Positions 36,562 to 44,749 of a stretch of 64,000 nucleotides of DNA are shown piece by piece. The DNA is from Methylobacterium durans (GTDB taxonomy: Bacteria; Pseudomonadota; Alphaproteobacteria; Rhizobiales; Beijerinckiaceae), in the NCBI RefSeq assembly GCF_003173715.1, contig NZ_CP029550.1:5844001-5908000 (forward strand), read 5' to 3'. Within the stretch, counting starts at the first letter, position 1. Each line of letters opens with the position of its first letter. The notes beneath the pieces were generated by a model. That model had not been told where the DNA came from. It ran no database searches and saw only the letters and a list, made by a program, of their open reading frames with translations. A program made the position numbers and the translations under genes.

Positions 36562-36651
36562 GGAAGGGTGGCCGAGTGGTTTAAGGCAGCGGTCTTGAAA
36601 ACCGCCGTGGGGGCAACTCCACCGTGGGTTCGAATCCCACCCCTTCCGCCA
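36562..36651 (+). tRNA. tRNA-Ser (anticodon TGA)
   Basis: A 90-nt tRNA with encoded CCA. The acceptor stem GGAAGGG pairs with CCCTTCC, the D-arm is GCCGAGTGG, the anticodon stem is GCGGT/ACCGC around CTTGAAA (anticodon 36596-36598), the variable arm is long (serine class), and the T-loop is GGGTTCGAATCCC. The discriminator is G. It marks the border between the conserved chromosome and the IS-rich accessory zone, and class II serine tRNAs are common integration targets. Confidence 0.97.
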
Positions 36652-36810
36652 CTAAACTGTCGTAAGTTATTGAGTTAAAACGGTAAATTAGAGAGTTAAG
36701 GGTTCTCACCCCACCTTTCGCCCCATATTCCGAGCCGGTCTGTACCGGATCGTTTTGGACGTCCGCGGACGATGCGTTAAGCGAGATCACCGAGTGGTCG
36801 TGTGCCTCGC

Positions 36811-37023
36811 TCACCCAAGTGCCGCATGCGCCGCCGTCGAGTCGGCCACCGCCTCGAACACGCCACCCTGCATTGTCACCATCTTGAGTGCGGCTGCTTG
36901 GTTGCCAGCGTCCGTTGCCGCGCGGGCATCCGACACCATCAGGCACCCAAAACCGCGATCGTTGGCCTCGCGCATGGTGGTGTGAACACAGACATCCGTC
37001 GTGATGTGAGGCTGCAGGGACAA
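36811..37023 (-). pseudogene. C-terminal remnant of an isochorismatase-like cysteine hydrolase
   Basis: About 70 residues match the end of the isochorismatase/cysteine hydrolase family: [20 protein letters not shown], including the nucleophile Cys, then [19 protein letters not shown]. An in-frame stop lies immediately before the preserved part, and the N-terminal 120 or so residues with the catalytic Asp and Lys are gone. It is thus a fragment, left between the tRNA-Ser and the IS256 element. Confidence 0.7.
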
Positions 37024-37218
37024 TCAGCAATCACCGCCCGCTAGCGTCAATCAATGAGGTCCCTTGATCGAGGCGGGAATGGCGATGATGTAGACTGTGC
37101 AGACCATGCAGACTATGTAGCTCATGTCGGCGTGGTGATGGGCAATTCCACGCTCCTGGTGCCGGTGCGGCCTGACGGCCAAGGTAAGGCGAAACCGGCG
37201 AGGCTGAGAGGCGTCGTA

Positions 37219-37337
37219 TCAGGCTTTTCCGCGCTGACGACCGCCCCGGAGTGGCTTAGGAAATGGTTTACCTTCAGCGGGTGCTACGAACAGTTCGCCC
37301 AGAGGCACGGCCAGGGTCTTCGGCGGGTTACGTCCGT
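37219..37337 (-). pseudogene. XRE-family regulator, 3' part split off by IS256
   Basis: The frame after the IS reads LAVPLGELFVAPAEGKPFPKPLRGGRQ and a stop at 37219, the usual tail of small XRE/Cro-type regulators of alphaproteobacteria. The DNA-binding half lies on the other side of the IS (38682-38852). When the two halves are joined across the 7-bp repeat CGTCCGT they are not in one frame, so the gene was damaged in addition to the insertion. Confidence 0.6.
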
Positions 37338-38689
37338 CAATGAGGTGGACTTTCGGGGTGGAATTGGAGCCGCCATCGGTCAGGCAGCCTGTGGTGGAAG
37401 TGTCGTGACGCTCTCCTCGATCAACGCCGAAGCAAACCCGGCCATGCCCTCGATCTGCATATAGCGGTGCTGAAGCTGCCACTCGTCGTTGGCCTCCAGA
37501 AGCACCGCACCGATCAGGCGTTGGATCGAGTCCGTGTTGGGGAAGATGCCGACCACATCGGCGCGCCGCTTGATCTCCTTGTTGAGGCGTTCCAGCGGGT
37601 TCGTGCTGTGAAGCTTGGCCCGATGCTGGAGCGGGAAAGTCAGGTAGGCCAGCACGTCCTCGCACGTGGCCTCGATGAAGACCTTCAGCTTCGGCCAGCG
37701 GTTGTGCAGTTGCTCGCCCAGGTGCTGAAGGGCGGCCCGGGCGGCGTCCTGATCGGGCTGCTGGAAGGCGTGGCGCAGGCCGGCAGCCACCATGGTCTGC
37801 TGGGTCCGCGGCACGTAGGCCAGCGCGTTCCGGGTCCAGTGAACGCGGCAGCGTTGCCAGGTCGCCTTCAGCACCCGGCGGATGGCCGCCTTGAGCCCCT
37901 CGTGGGCATCCGAGATGACGAGCTGCACGCCCGAGAGCCCGCGCTTGACCAAGCTCCGCAGGAAGTCGGTCCAGAACACCTCGGCCTCACTGGGGCCGAT
38001 GTGCAGGCCGACGATCTCGCGCCGGCCTTCGGTGTCCACCGCGACGGCGACTATGGCAGCGACAGAGACGATGCGACCGCCCTCGCGCACCTTCAGGTAG
38101 GTGGCATCGAGCCAGAGATAGGGCCACGCACCCGAGAGCGGACGCGTCAGGAAGGCTCCGACGCGCTCGTCGATCTCCTTGCACAGCTTCGACACCGAGG
38201 ACTTGGAGATGCCCGACAGGCCCATGGCCTGCACCAAGTCGTCCACGCGCCGGGTCGAGACGCCGGCGATCCACGCCTCCTGGATCACGGCGACCAGCGC
38301 CTTCTCGACCGTGCGGCGCGGCTCCAGGAAGCCGGGGAAGTAGCTGCCGGTCCGCAGCTTGGGGATCTTCAGGTTGAGTGAGCCGAGCCGTGTGTCGAGG
38401 CTGCGCTCGCGATAGCCGTTGCGGTAGGTGCTGCGTTCGCCTGTGCGCTCGTAGCGGCCCGCGCCGATCAGGCCCTCCACGTCGGCCTCCATCAGGATCT
38501 GCAGGACCGTCTCGGCCAACGAGCGCAGGAAGTTGCCGTCGTCAGCCTTCTGCAGCGCCTCGATCAGTGCCACTCTGTCGTCGGTCATCGGGTGCTCCCG
38601 GCTCAGGTTGAAGTCCGCAAACTCCACCTTAGCCGCCGGCCCCGATGGCCACCCCAATCCCCACCGAAACGGTCCCGGAAATTACACCT
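37338..38689 (-). mobile_element. IS256 family insertion sequence
   Basis: The element carries one transposase gene. Its ends are imperfect inverted repeats: the left end at 37351-37379 reads TTTCGGGGTGG.ATTGGAG..GCCATCGG, and the right end (38641-38670) in reverse reads TTTCGGTGGGGATTGGGGTGGCCATCGG. A 7-bp direct repeat, CGTCCGT, lies at 37331-37337 and 38690-38696 and looks like the target duplication. The exact outer ends remain uncertain by a few bases because the left end appears shorter. It split an XRE regulator gene. Confidence 0.75.
37380..38588 (-). CDS. IS256 family transposase
   Basis: 402 residues, full length for the family, from ATG 38588. The mutator-type DDE domain is recognisable: LDATYLKVREGGRIVS (first Asp), the second Asp in QLVISDAHEGLKAAI, CRVHWTRNAL, and the Glu in TNPLERLNKEIKRR. 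The N-terminal part carries YERTGERSTYRNGYR and the LGSLNLKIPKLRTG block. No internal stop is present, so it may be active. Confidence 0.95.
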   Translation of the reverse strand: MTDDRVALIEALQKADDGNFLRSLAETVLQILMEADVEGLIGAGRYERTGERSTYRNGYRERSLDTRLGSLNLKIPKLRTGSYFPGFLEPRRTVEKALVAVIQEAWIAGVSTRRVDDLVQAMGLSGISKSSVSKLCKEIDERVGAFLTRPLSGAWPYLWLDATYLKVREGGRIVSVAAIVAVAVDTEGRREIVGLHIGPSEAEVFWTDFLRSLVKRGLSGVQLVISDAHEGLKAAIRRVLKATWQRCRVHWTRNALAYVPRTQQTMVAAGLRHAFQQPDQDAARAALQHLGEQLHNRWPKLKVFIEATCEDVLAYLTFPLQHRAKLHSTNPLERLNKEIKRRADVVGIFPNTDSIQRLIGAVLLEANDEWQLQHRYMQIEGMAGFASALIEESVTTLPPQAA

Positions 38690-38852
38690 CGTCCGTGGAC
38701 GCTACCGTCTCGGCGACCTTGTCGAGCAGGTCGACCGTAGGGTTCTCCGCCTGACGTTCCAAGCCGCCGAGATACACCCGGTCCACGCCCGCGTCCGCCG
38801 CCAGCCGCTCCTGGCTCAGACCCTGCGCCACGCGCATCCGGCGCAGGTTCCA
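38682..38852 (-). pseudogene. XRE-family regulator, 5' part with HTH
   Basis: The frame reads NLRRMRVAQGLSQERLAADAGVDR then VYLGGLERQAENPTVDLLDKVAETV, a clear helix-turn-helix of the Cro/CI type. It runs into the IS256 end, whose bases give a stop after TDEV. Upstream the frame is closed by TAG at codon -2, so the natural start is lost too. The C-terminal half lies at 37219-37337. Confidence 0.75.
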
Positions 38853-39049
38853 AGTCTATGCCGTTGGTCGGCCGGGCACAAAGACGATCGGTGCATTTCG
38901 CCGCCCGCGAGCCCTACAGCCAGACACGGTCCCAAGCACGAGTGCGGCCGCCGGCCGCAGCTAGATTCTGTCGCCAGCTGTAAATTCCAGGCGAGGCAAC
39001 GGGAATCTCTCTCCTCGGCTCACTCAAGCTTCAATCAGGACCCTCTGCC

Positions 39050-39502
39050 GTGCACCGCTTCGCCCGTCGCCCAGCCCAATCCGACCAAGCTCGCCACCAG
39101 ATCTTCGGTGACCTCATCCGGTGCGGTGCTCTACTCCTGCCGCTTCTGGCGGCCAGTCCCGTCCTGGCCGTCTCACCATTCGAGGGCCGCTTCCAAGGCC
39201 GCGGCGAGGGCAAGCTCAGCCTGCAGGTCTTCGCCCTCGACCTCGCAGGCAGTAGCGACCAGCATCTCGTCATCGCCGAGACCACGATCCCGAACGAATG
39301 CACGGGCGCGGTGCGCGGCCTGGCGGGTAAGGTCAGCGCCGGCATGCTGCGCTTGCGCAAACAGGGGGCGGATGCAGAGGCGGCCTGCGAGATCACGCTG
39401 CGATACGCTCCAGATCACGGCCGCGTCGAGATGACGGCAGACGGGTGCGGCGACTTCCACGGCACCTCCTGCGACTTCGTCGGCACGCTCAAGCGCCGCT
39501 GA
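39050..39502 (+). CDS. Small exported protein
   Basis: 150 residues from GTG 39050. A signal-like segment, CGALLLPLLAASPVLAVSP, ends near residue 42. The mature part is a beta-rich domain (FEGRFQGRGEGKLSLQVFAL, ETTIPNECTGAVRGLAGKVS, CEITLRYAPDHGRVEMTADGCGDFHG) with four Cys. No family is recognised. The next gene (39566) begins with a similar PYEGVWG opening and may be a paralogue. Confidence 0.65.
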   Translation: MHRFARRPAQSDQARHQIFGDLIRCGALLLPLLAASPVLAVSPFEGRFQGRGEGKLSLQVFALDLAGSSDQHLVIAETTIPNECTGAVRGLAGKVSAGMLRLRKQGADAEAACEITLRYAPDHGRVEMTADGCGDFHGTSCDFVGTLKRR

Positions 39503-39565
39503 ACGATCAACCTCCGAGCATGCCCCCTCGCGTCGTCCCCGTTCTCTCCCGAGGTTCATCGCGCA

Positions 39566-39684
39566 TGCTTCGCCTTGTTGGTCTTGCCTTCACGCTGATA
39601 GCTGTGACCACAGCGTTCGCCGCTCCAGCGCCCTACGAGGGGGTGTGGGGCACTTCTGGGACTGCGTGCGCCGACAGCGACGGC
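39566..39684 (+). pseudogene. Exported protein truncated by IS3
   Basis: The frame from ATG 39566 gives a signal peptide (LRLVGLAFTLIAVTTAFAAPAP), then YEGVWGTSGTACADSDG, and is cut by the left end of the IS3 element near 39685. The original C-terminus is not found intact on the other side. It resembles the preceding small exported protein in layout. Confidence 0.6.
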
Positions 39685-39758
39685 TGTCCGTCGTCAGATG
39701 ATTTGAGAAGATCTGGGACGCTCAGGAACGGAGGCTCTGGTCCACCTGGGTTGAGAGG

Positions 39759-40739
39759 TTAGGCAGCCCGCGCGTGGTGGCGCAAGCGGCGGTCGATGAG
39801 GGTCTGACGCTTGATCTGCGCCCGCTCGCGCAGGATGCCCTCGCCGCGGCCGAGATAGACGTCAGCGGGGGTGAGATTGCCCAGGCTCTCGTGAGCTCGG
39901 ACGTGGTTGTAGTGCTCCACGAAGGCGGCAACCCGGGCCTCCAACTCGCCCGGCAGGTAGGCGTGTTCGAGCAGGATGCGGTTCTTGAGCGTCTGGTGCC
40001 AGCGCTCGATCTTGCCCTGCGTCTGGGGATGGCGCGGCGCACCGCGGATGTGGGTCATGCCTCGGCTGCCAAGCCATGTCGCCAAGTCACCCGCGACGTA
40101 GCTCGATCCGTTGTCGGTCAGCAGCCGCGGGCGATGCGCCACCGGCACCTGATCGAGCCCGGCCGCGGTCAGCGCCAGATCGAGCGTGGCGGTGACGTCG
40201 CTGGCCTGCATCGTGGCGCAGAGCTTCCAGGCCACGATGAAGCGCGAGAAGTCGTCCAGCACCGTCGACAGGTAGTACCAGCCCCAGCCGACAACCTTCA
40301 GGTAGGTGAAGTCGGTCTGCCAGAGCTGGTTGGGCGCCGTGGTCTTGTCGCGGAACGCGTCGGCGGCCTTGACGACGATGTAAGCGGGGCTGGTGATCAG
40401 GTCCTGGGCCTTGAGCAGGCGGTAGACGCTGGCTTCCGAGACGAAGTAGCGCCGCTCGTCGGTGAAGCGCACCGCCAGTTCGCGTGGGCTGAGTTCCGGC
40501 TCCTCCAGCGCGAGGGCGACGATCTGCTCGCGGATCTCTGTCGGTAGACGGTTCCAGACCCGGCTGGGCCGGGATGGTCGGTCAGCCAATGCCTCGGGAC
40601 CGCCTCTCAGGTAGGCGTCGTACCAGCGGTAGAACGTCGATCGGGTGATGCCGAGCTTCTCCAGGGTGCGGCGCACCGGCAGGTGGGATTGCTCAACCAG
40701 CCGGATGATCTCCAGCTTCTCAGGGGCTGGGTACCTCAT
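39759..40739 (-). CDS. IS3 family transposase OrfB
   Basis: 326 residues with the integrase-type DDE domain: LWQTDFTYLKVVGWGWYYLST (Asp 1), RLLTDNGSSYVAGDLATWL (Asp 2) and HPQTQGKIERWHQTLKNR (Glu). An N-terminal HTH carries SHLPVRRTLEKLGITRSTFYRW. Its ATG overlaps the TGA of orfA, so translation is coupled or frameshifted. Confidence 0.93.
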   Translation of the reverse strand: MRYPAPEKLEIIRLVEQSHLPVRRTLEKLGITRSTFYRWYDAYLRGGPEALADRPSRPSRVWNRLPTEIREQIVALALEEPELSPRELAVRFTDERRYFVSEASVYRLLKAQDLITSPAYIVVKAADAFRDKTTAPNQLWQTDFTYLKVVGWGWYYLSTVLDDFSRFIVAWKLCATMQASDVTATLDLALTAAGLDQVPVAHRPRLLTDNGSSYVAGDLATWLGSRGMTHIRGAPRHPQTQGKIERWHQTLKNRILLEHAYLPGELEARVAAFVEHYNHVRAHESLGNLTPADVYLGRGEGILRERAQIKRQTLIDRRLRHHARAA

Positions 40740-41110
40740 GCCTCGTCGTCCCCAGCCCCGCTCATGCTTTTTTTGAGCAGGCGGTTCTCCAGGAGGAGAT
40801 CGGCCACAACCTCCTTCAGCGCGCCCGCCTCGCGGCGCAGCTCCTTGACTTCGTCTGCTGTCGCCGCCCGCGCCGTGTCGCCCGCCAGCCGCTTCTTACC
40901 GGCTTCCAGGAACTCCTTGGACCAGCCGTAGTACATCGAGCTGGCGATGCCCTCGCGCCGACACAGCTCGGCGATACTGTCCTCGCCGCGCAGGCCCTCC
41001 AGCACGATGCGGATCTTCTCCTCGGCCGAGAACTGCCGGCGGGTGGCCCGGCGGATGTCTTTGATCACCGCGTCTGCCGGCTTGCGTGCCAGTCCGGATG
41101 TCTGCTTCAT
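40736..41110 (-). CDS. IS3 family transposase OrfA
   Basis: 124 residues of the small DNA-binding subunit: RRQFSAEEKIRIVLEGLRG with EDSIAELCRREGIASSMYYGWSKEFLEAGKKRL, then a leucine-zipper-like helix ELRREAGALKEVVADLLLENRLLKKS. The arrangement orfA-orfB with a 4-base ATGA overlap is typical of the family. Confidence 0.92.
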   Translation of the reverse strand: MKQTSGLARKPADAVIKDIRRATRRQFSAEEKIRIVLEGLRGEDSIAELCRREGIASSMYYGWSKEFLEAGKKRLAGDTARAATADEVKELRREAGALKEVVADLLLENRLLKKSMSGAGDDEA

Positions 41111-41480
41111 CGTCGTGCCTCAGGACTACGATGAACCAGCCATCCTCCGTTCGTGAAGGGCCTCGATGTGTCTCAGGAGCGCTGACGGCGGACAGTCGGC
41201 TGTTGAGCACCCCCAAGATCCGGCAGGCCTGTGTCGCGGCAAAGGACCTGATGAAGGCGGAGAGCGGCGTGTCGGCCGCGTGCGATGCGATCGAGGCGCT
41301 TTGTCTGATCGCAGCATGAAGTTGAGCTGGCCGCCGGATATGCACCGGGCACGCTCCCGGGAGGATGAGGCAGCCCGCCTCCGCGCGAGATGATGCGCTC
41401 AACCCTGCGAGTCCGCGCTTGGGAGGTCGATCAGGTCGCCCGGTTATCCGGCGAGATGTAGTCGCCGGAGGTTGCCGTCC

Positions 41481-41957
41481 TCAGTAACCCCAGCCGTAGT
41501 AGGGCCCCCAGTAGTAGCCGGCCGGCGCGTACCCGTAGCCGTTGCAATAGGGATCGTAGACGCTGCAGTAGGGATAGCCGTACCCGTAGCCGAGAGCCGT
41601 GCCGGCGGCGAGCCCGAGCCCGAGACCAGCCAAGCCCCAACCGTAGCCACCACGCCAGCCATAGCCGCGCCAGCCGTAGCCGCCACCACGCCAGCCGTAG
41701 CCGCGACCGCCGTAGAAGCCGCCGCGGTATCCACCGAAGCCGCCTCGGAAGCCTGCTCCGGCAAAGCCGCCGCGGAAGCCGCCGCCAGCGAAGCCACCTC
41801 GGAAACCGCCTCCGCCAAAGCCACCGCCGCGGAACCCGCCACCGCCGAAGCCGCCTCCCCGGAATCCGCCGCCGCCGAAGCCGCGTGCGTCCGCGGGATC
41901 AGGTGCAAAGGCCAGAGCGGCAAGGACCACTCCGGCCGCAACCGCAACACGTTTCAT
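41481..41957 (-). CDS. Exported glycine-rich protein 1
   Basis: 158 residues from ATG 41957 with a strong GGAGG site. Signal peptide KRVAVAAGVVLAALAFAPDPADA, then Gly/Phe/Arg repeats (FGGGGFRGGGFGGGGF and RGGF units), a Trp/Tyr/Gly segment (YGWRGYGWRGGYGW), a short hydrophobic spot GLAGLGLGLAAGTALG, and a Tyr-rich tail with CSVYDPYCNGYGYAPAGYY. Such proteins are associated with outer surfaces or matrices, but the role here is unknown. An IS1182 element begins 67 bp upstream of the start, so the native promoter may be disturbed. A similar protein is encoded at 45947. Confidence 0.75.
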   Translation of the reverse strand: MKRVAVAAGVVLAALAFAPDPADARGFGGGGFRGGGFGGGGFRGGGFGGGGFRGGFAGGGFRGGFAGAGFRGGFGGYRGGFYGGRGYGWRGGGYGWRGYGWRGGYGWGLAGLGLGLAAGTALGYGYGYPYCSVYDPYCNGYGYAPAGYYWGPYYGWGY

Positions 41958-42023
41958 GATTGCACCTCCGAACGAAAACCCTCCCGTGATGAAACGCGGG
42001 TGCGGTGAAGCTCGTTCTGGGCA

Positions 42024-43554
42024 GATTGTGTTGAAAAACTCGGGTGTTGCGGCGGTAGTCGTGAGGTGATTCACTTCTGTCGAGAGACGGAGACCGAAGC
42101 AGATGATGGGACCTCGGCAAGTCGAGCAGGGTGCCCTGTTCTACGAGTTCTCGCTCGATACACATATCCCAGCCGACCATCTGCTGCGCGCCATCGACCG
42201 CTTCGTTGACCTGTCGGGTCTACGCGCGCACCTGCAGCCGTTCTACAGCTCGACGGGCCGGCCCTCGGTCGACCCCGAGTTGATGATCCGCATGCTGCTC
42301 ATCGGCTACTGCTTCGGCATCCGATCCGAGCGCCGCCTGTGCGACGAGGTCCACCTCAATCTCGCCTATCGCTGGTTCTGCCGGCTCGGGCTCGACGGCC
42401 GGGTGCCGGACCATTCGACCTTCTCCAAGAACCGCCATGGCCGCTTCCGCGACAGCGACCTGCTGCGCTGCTTGTTCGAGACCGTGCTCGCCCGCTGCAT
42501 CGCCGAGGGGCTCGTGGGCGGCGAGGGCTTCGCGGTCGACGCCAGCCTTATCAAGGCTGATGCCAACCGGCAGAAGGGTGTTGAGGGTACGAACGGCCTG
42601 CCACCCGAGAGCGTCAGCCGCGCCGCCCGGGAGTACCTGGCTGTGCTCGACGACGCCGCGTTCGGAGCTGCGACGCCGGTCGTGCCTAAGCTCGTTTCCC
42701 CCGCCGACCCGGCCGCGCGCTGGACGGGTGCGGACGGTGGGCTGGCCTACTTCGCCTACGCGGCCAACTACCTGATCGACCTCGACCACGCGGTCATCGT
42801 GGACGTCGAGCCGACCACCGCGATCCGGCAGGCCGAGGTCACGGCCGCCAAGCGCATGATCGTGCGCTCGCGCGAGCGCTTCGACCTCTACCCGGCCCGG
42901 CTCGCCGGTGACAGCGGTTACGGCTCGGCCGCGATGCTGGGCTGGCTCGCCCACGAGCAGGGCATCGAGCCGCACATCCCCGTCTTCGATAAGTCCGAGC
43001 GCCGCGACGGCACCTTCAGCCGGTCGGCCTTCACCTACGACCCTGGCGCCGACGCCTACACCTGCCCGGCCGGCAAGCACCTGCGGCAACGCCAGAAGGT
43101 CTATCGGTCACCGCCCCCGCTCGTCGACGCAGACGGGATGCTGCGCTACCGCGCGAGCAAGTACGACTGCGAAGCTTGCGCGCTGAAGCCACGATGCTGC
43201 CCCAACGCATCCGCCCGCAAGATCCCACGCTCGATCCACGAGGGCGCCCGGCAGATGGCGCGCGACATCTGCGCCTCGGAGGCGGGCCGTACCTCGCGGC
43301 GTGAGCGCAAGAAGGTCGAGATGCTGTTTGCCCACCTTAAGCGGATCCTGCGGCTGGATCGGCTTCGGTTGCGGGGGCCAGACGGGGCCCGAGACGAGTT
43401 CCACCTCGCGGCCGCCGCCCAGAACCTACGGAAGCTGGCCAAGCTGATCCCGCTGGGGCAGCCGAGCCTAGCCTGACCGGCTGGCGGGAGCCCCCCCGGC
43501 CAAGCACCCGGTCAAATCTCAATCCAGGCCAACCGCGAGTTTTTCAACGAAATC
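42024..43554 (+). mobile_element. IS1182 family insertion sequence
   Basis: Left end GATTGTGTTGAAAAACTCG (from 42024) and right end, reversed, GATTTCGTTGAAAAACTCG (to 43554) form the inverted repeat. A 4-bp direct repeat, GGCA, lies at 42020-42023 and 43555-43558 and fits a target duplication. The single transposase gene is complete. It inserted 67 bp upstream of a glycine-rich exported protein gene. Confidence 0.85.
42103..43476 (+). CDS. IS1182 family transposase
   Basis: 457 residues. The N-terminal part carries HIPADHLLRAIDRFVDL, SSTGRPSVDPELMIRMLLIGYCFGIRSERRL and PDHSTFSKNR, the DUF772/IS1182 opening. The DDE domain has GGEGFAVDASLIKADAN and RLAGDSGYGSAAMLGWL. A zinc-ribbon-like YDCEACALKPRCCPNA and the C-terminal RRERKKVEMLFAHLKRI follow. 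It is full length and intact. Confidence 0.94.
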   Translation: MMGPRQVEQGALFYEFSLDTHIPADHLLRAIDRFVDLSGLRAHLQPFYSSTGRPSVDPELMIRMLLIGYCFGIRSERRLCDEVHLNLAYRWFCRLGLDGRVPDHSTFSKNRHGRFRDSDLLRCLFETVLARCIAEGLVGGEGFAVDASLIKADANRQKGVEGTNGLPPESVSRAAREYLAVLDDAAFGAATPVVPKLVSPADPAARWTGADGGLAYFAYAANYLIDLDHAVIVDVEPTTAIRQAEVTAAKRMIVRSRERFDLYPARLAGDSGYGSAAMLGWLAHEQGIEPHIPVFDKSERRDGTFSRSAFTYDPGADAYTCPAGKHLRQRQKVYRSPPPLVDADGMLRYRASKYDCEACALKPRCCPNASARKIPRSIHEGARQMARDICASEAGRTSRRERKKVEMLFAHLKRILRLDRLRLRGPDGARDEFHLAAAAQNLRKLAKLIPLGQPSLA

Positions 43555-43958
43555 GGCAGATTCCGGACGGTTCGACCAATAGGTGCGTCTGGATCTTACC
43601 GAGGCGAGCATGCGAACGCCTGGTCGCGAGGGAAGCTCGCTTCCAGGCGCCAGGTGTTTGTCGGAGATCGCTGTCTCATTGAGACGAGGGATCAACGGGT
43701 GCCCACAACGTGAGTTCCGGGCTGTCCGGAACCGGACCACACCTGCTCCCGCAAGCGCTTCATCAGGCTCATGAAGCCTTGAGGACGCTGCGATCATGGA
43801 CTTCGACGCCGATCTCGTCCCTTGGGTTGTGGCAGGGTTCTGGATCTCGCTCCGGTGCAGCCAACCGCCGCTGGCGTCTTCCGCGTCACCGACCGCGCAG
43901 TACGCAGGTCGAACGCCGTTAGCGTCTCCGGCCAGAGCACAATACAAGCGGCTTCACG
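43555..43958. other. Intergenic region after IS1182
   Basis: This 404-bp stretch of lower GC shows no gene that I can support. The frames on both strands lack ribosome sites and domain patterns. It may be decayed coding DNA. Confidence 0.4.
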
Positions 43959-44252
43959 TCAGTCGCAGCCGCTAAATTCGTATGCGCCCAGAAATTCATT
44001 GCAGAGGCCCTGGGCGCAGGGCGATACGGTGTAGTAGTAGTATCTCGCCGGGACTGCGTTGCATTTGGCCCGGCCGTACTGCCTCAGAACACGGACATTC
44101 TGCTGAAGATGCCGTGCGTTCCGAGAGGAAATGCCGCCGATCCTGAGTTGGATAGGTCTCTCGACGGAACGATCCGGTGCAGCGAAGGCCGGCGCTGTCA
44201 ATGGATAGGGTGCCAGACAGACGAGCATGAGAAGGGCCGTGTGCCGCGTCAT
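43959..44252 (-). CDS. Small exported Cys-containing protein
   Basis: 97 residues from ATG 44252, preceded by a GGAGGG site. A signal peptide (TRHTALLMLVCLAPYPLTAPAFA) leads to a mature basic part with LRIGGISSRNARHLQQNVRV, AKCNAVPARYYYYTVSPCAQGLC and a terminal GCD. The four Cys in the mature protein probably form disulfides in the periplasm. No family is recognised. Confidence 0.65.
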   Translation of the reverse strand: MTRHTALLMLVCLAPYPLTAPAFAAPDRSVERPIQLRIGGISSRNARHLQQNVRVLRQYGRAKCNAVPARYYYYTVSPCAQGLCNEFLGAYEFSGCD

Positions 44253-44749
44253 GGTTGCCCTCCGTGGCAAGAGAAGCTGCGGTTGTGCTGCGGCTGTTTT
44301 CTTATCTCTGATTGCCGGATTCCGGTCATTCTAAAAGGAGGTAGTGAGGCGCTCGCAAGACCAACTCAACGTCCGGAGTAGGGTAGACGGTCCGATCGCC
44401 AAAGCTGCCTCGAATGTGCGGGCAGAGCTGATCGCGGCCTTCGGCGCGCATTGGAGGACGTTGCGATCCGCGGGTTAGTCCTTTGGCGTCGGCCTGCAAA
44501 TCACCCCTGCTGCAAATATCAAGGGCCGTGCGTTGGCGCGAAAAATCTTGGCGAGGAAATGCCGGAATGGGCCGGTCTTCGCTTCATCGCGAGGCCAAAA
44601 GGTTGAAATTACAGCGCCTTTGGCAACTTGCTGAGAGCTGGCCGGATGTCCCGACAGATCAAGCGGGATCTCCAACTCGGCCGTAAGGTCCGAGCGATGA
44701 AGGCGGGTGAGCCTGTTTTCCGCCCATGTCGGCAATGGCTCACTTCTAC
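44253..44749. other. Intergenic region before IS630
   Basis: This 497-bp region of lower GC has no supported gene. A strong AAGGAGGT at 44335 precedes GTG 44344 by only one base and a 44-codon frame, so it is probably not used. The IS630 left end begins at 44750. Confidence 0.4.

Larger units (their letters stand above)
39685..41194 (-). mobile_element. IS3 family insertion sequence
   Basis: The element holds orfA and orfB overlapping by ATGA. The ends share an inverted repeat: left TGTCCGTCGTCAG (39685) and right, reversed, TGTCCGCCGTCAG (ending 41194). A further shared block, CTCAGGAACGGAGG versus TTCACGAACGGAGG, follows inward. IS3 ends typically begin with TG. A target duplication is not obvious. 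It interrupts a small exported-protein gene. Confidence 0.75.

Noticed and set aside
36581..37030. Frame ending in GVGFEPTVELPPRRFSRPLP
   Set aside because: This is the well-known translation artefact of the reverse strand of a tRNA-Ser gene.
43519..43947. 142-codon frame on the minus strand after IS1182
   Set aside because: It begins in unique DNA but ends inside the IS1182 terminal repeat, and the composition is not protein-like.
44344..44478. 44-codon frame preceded by AAGGAGGT
   Set aside because: The ribosome site is only one base from the GTG, too close for use, and the product has no features.
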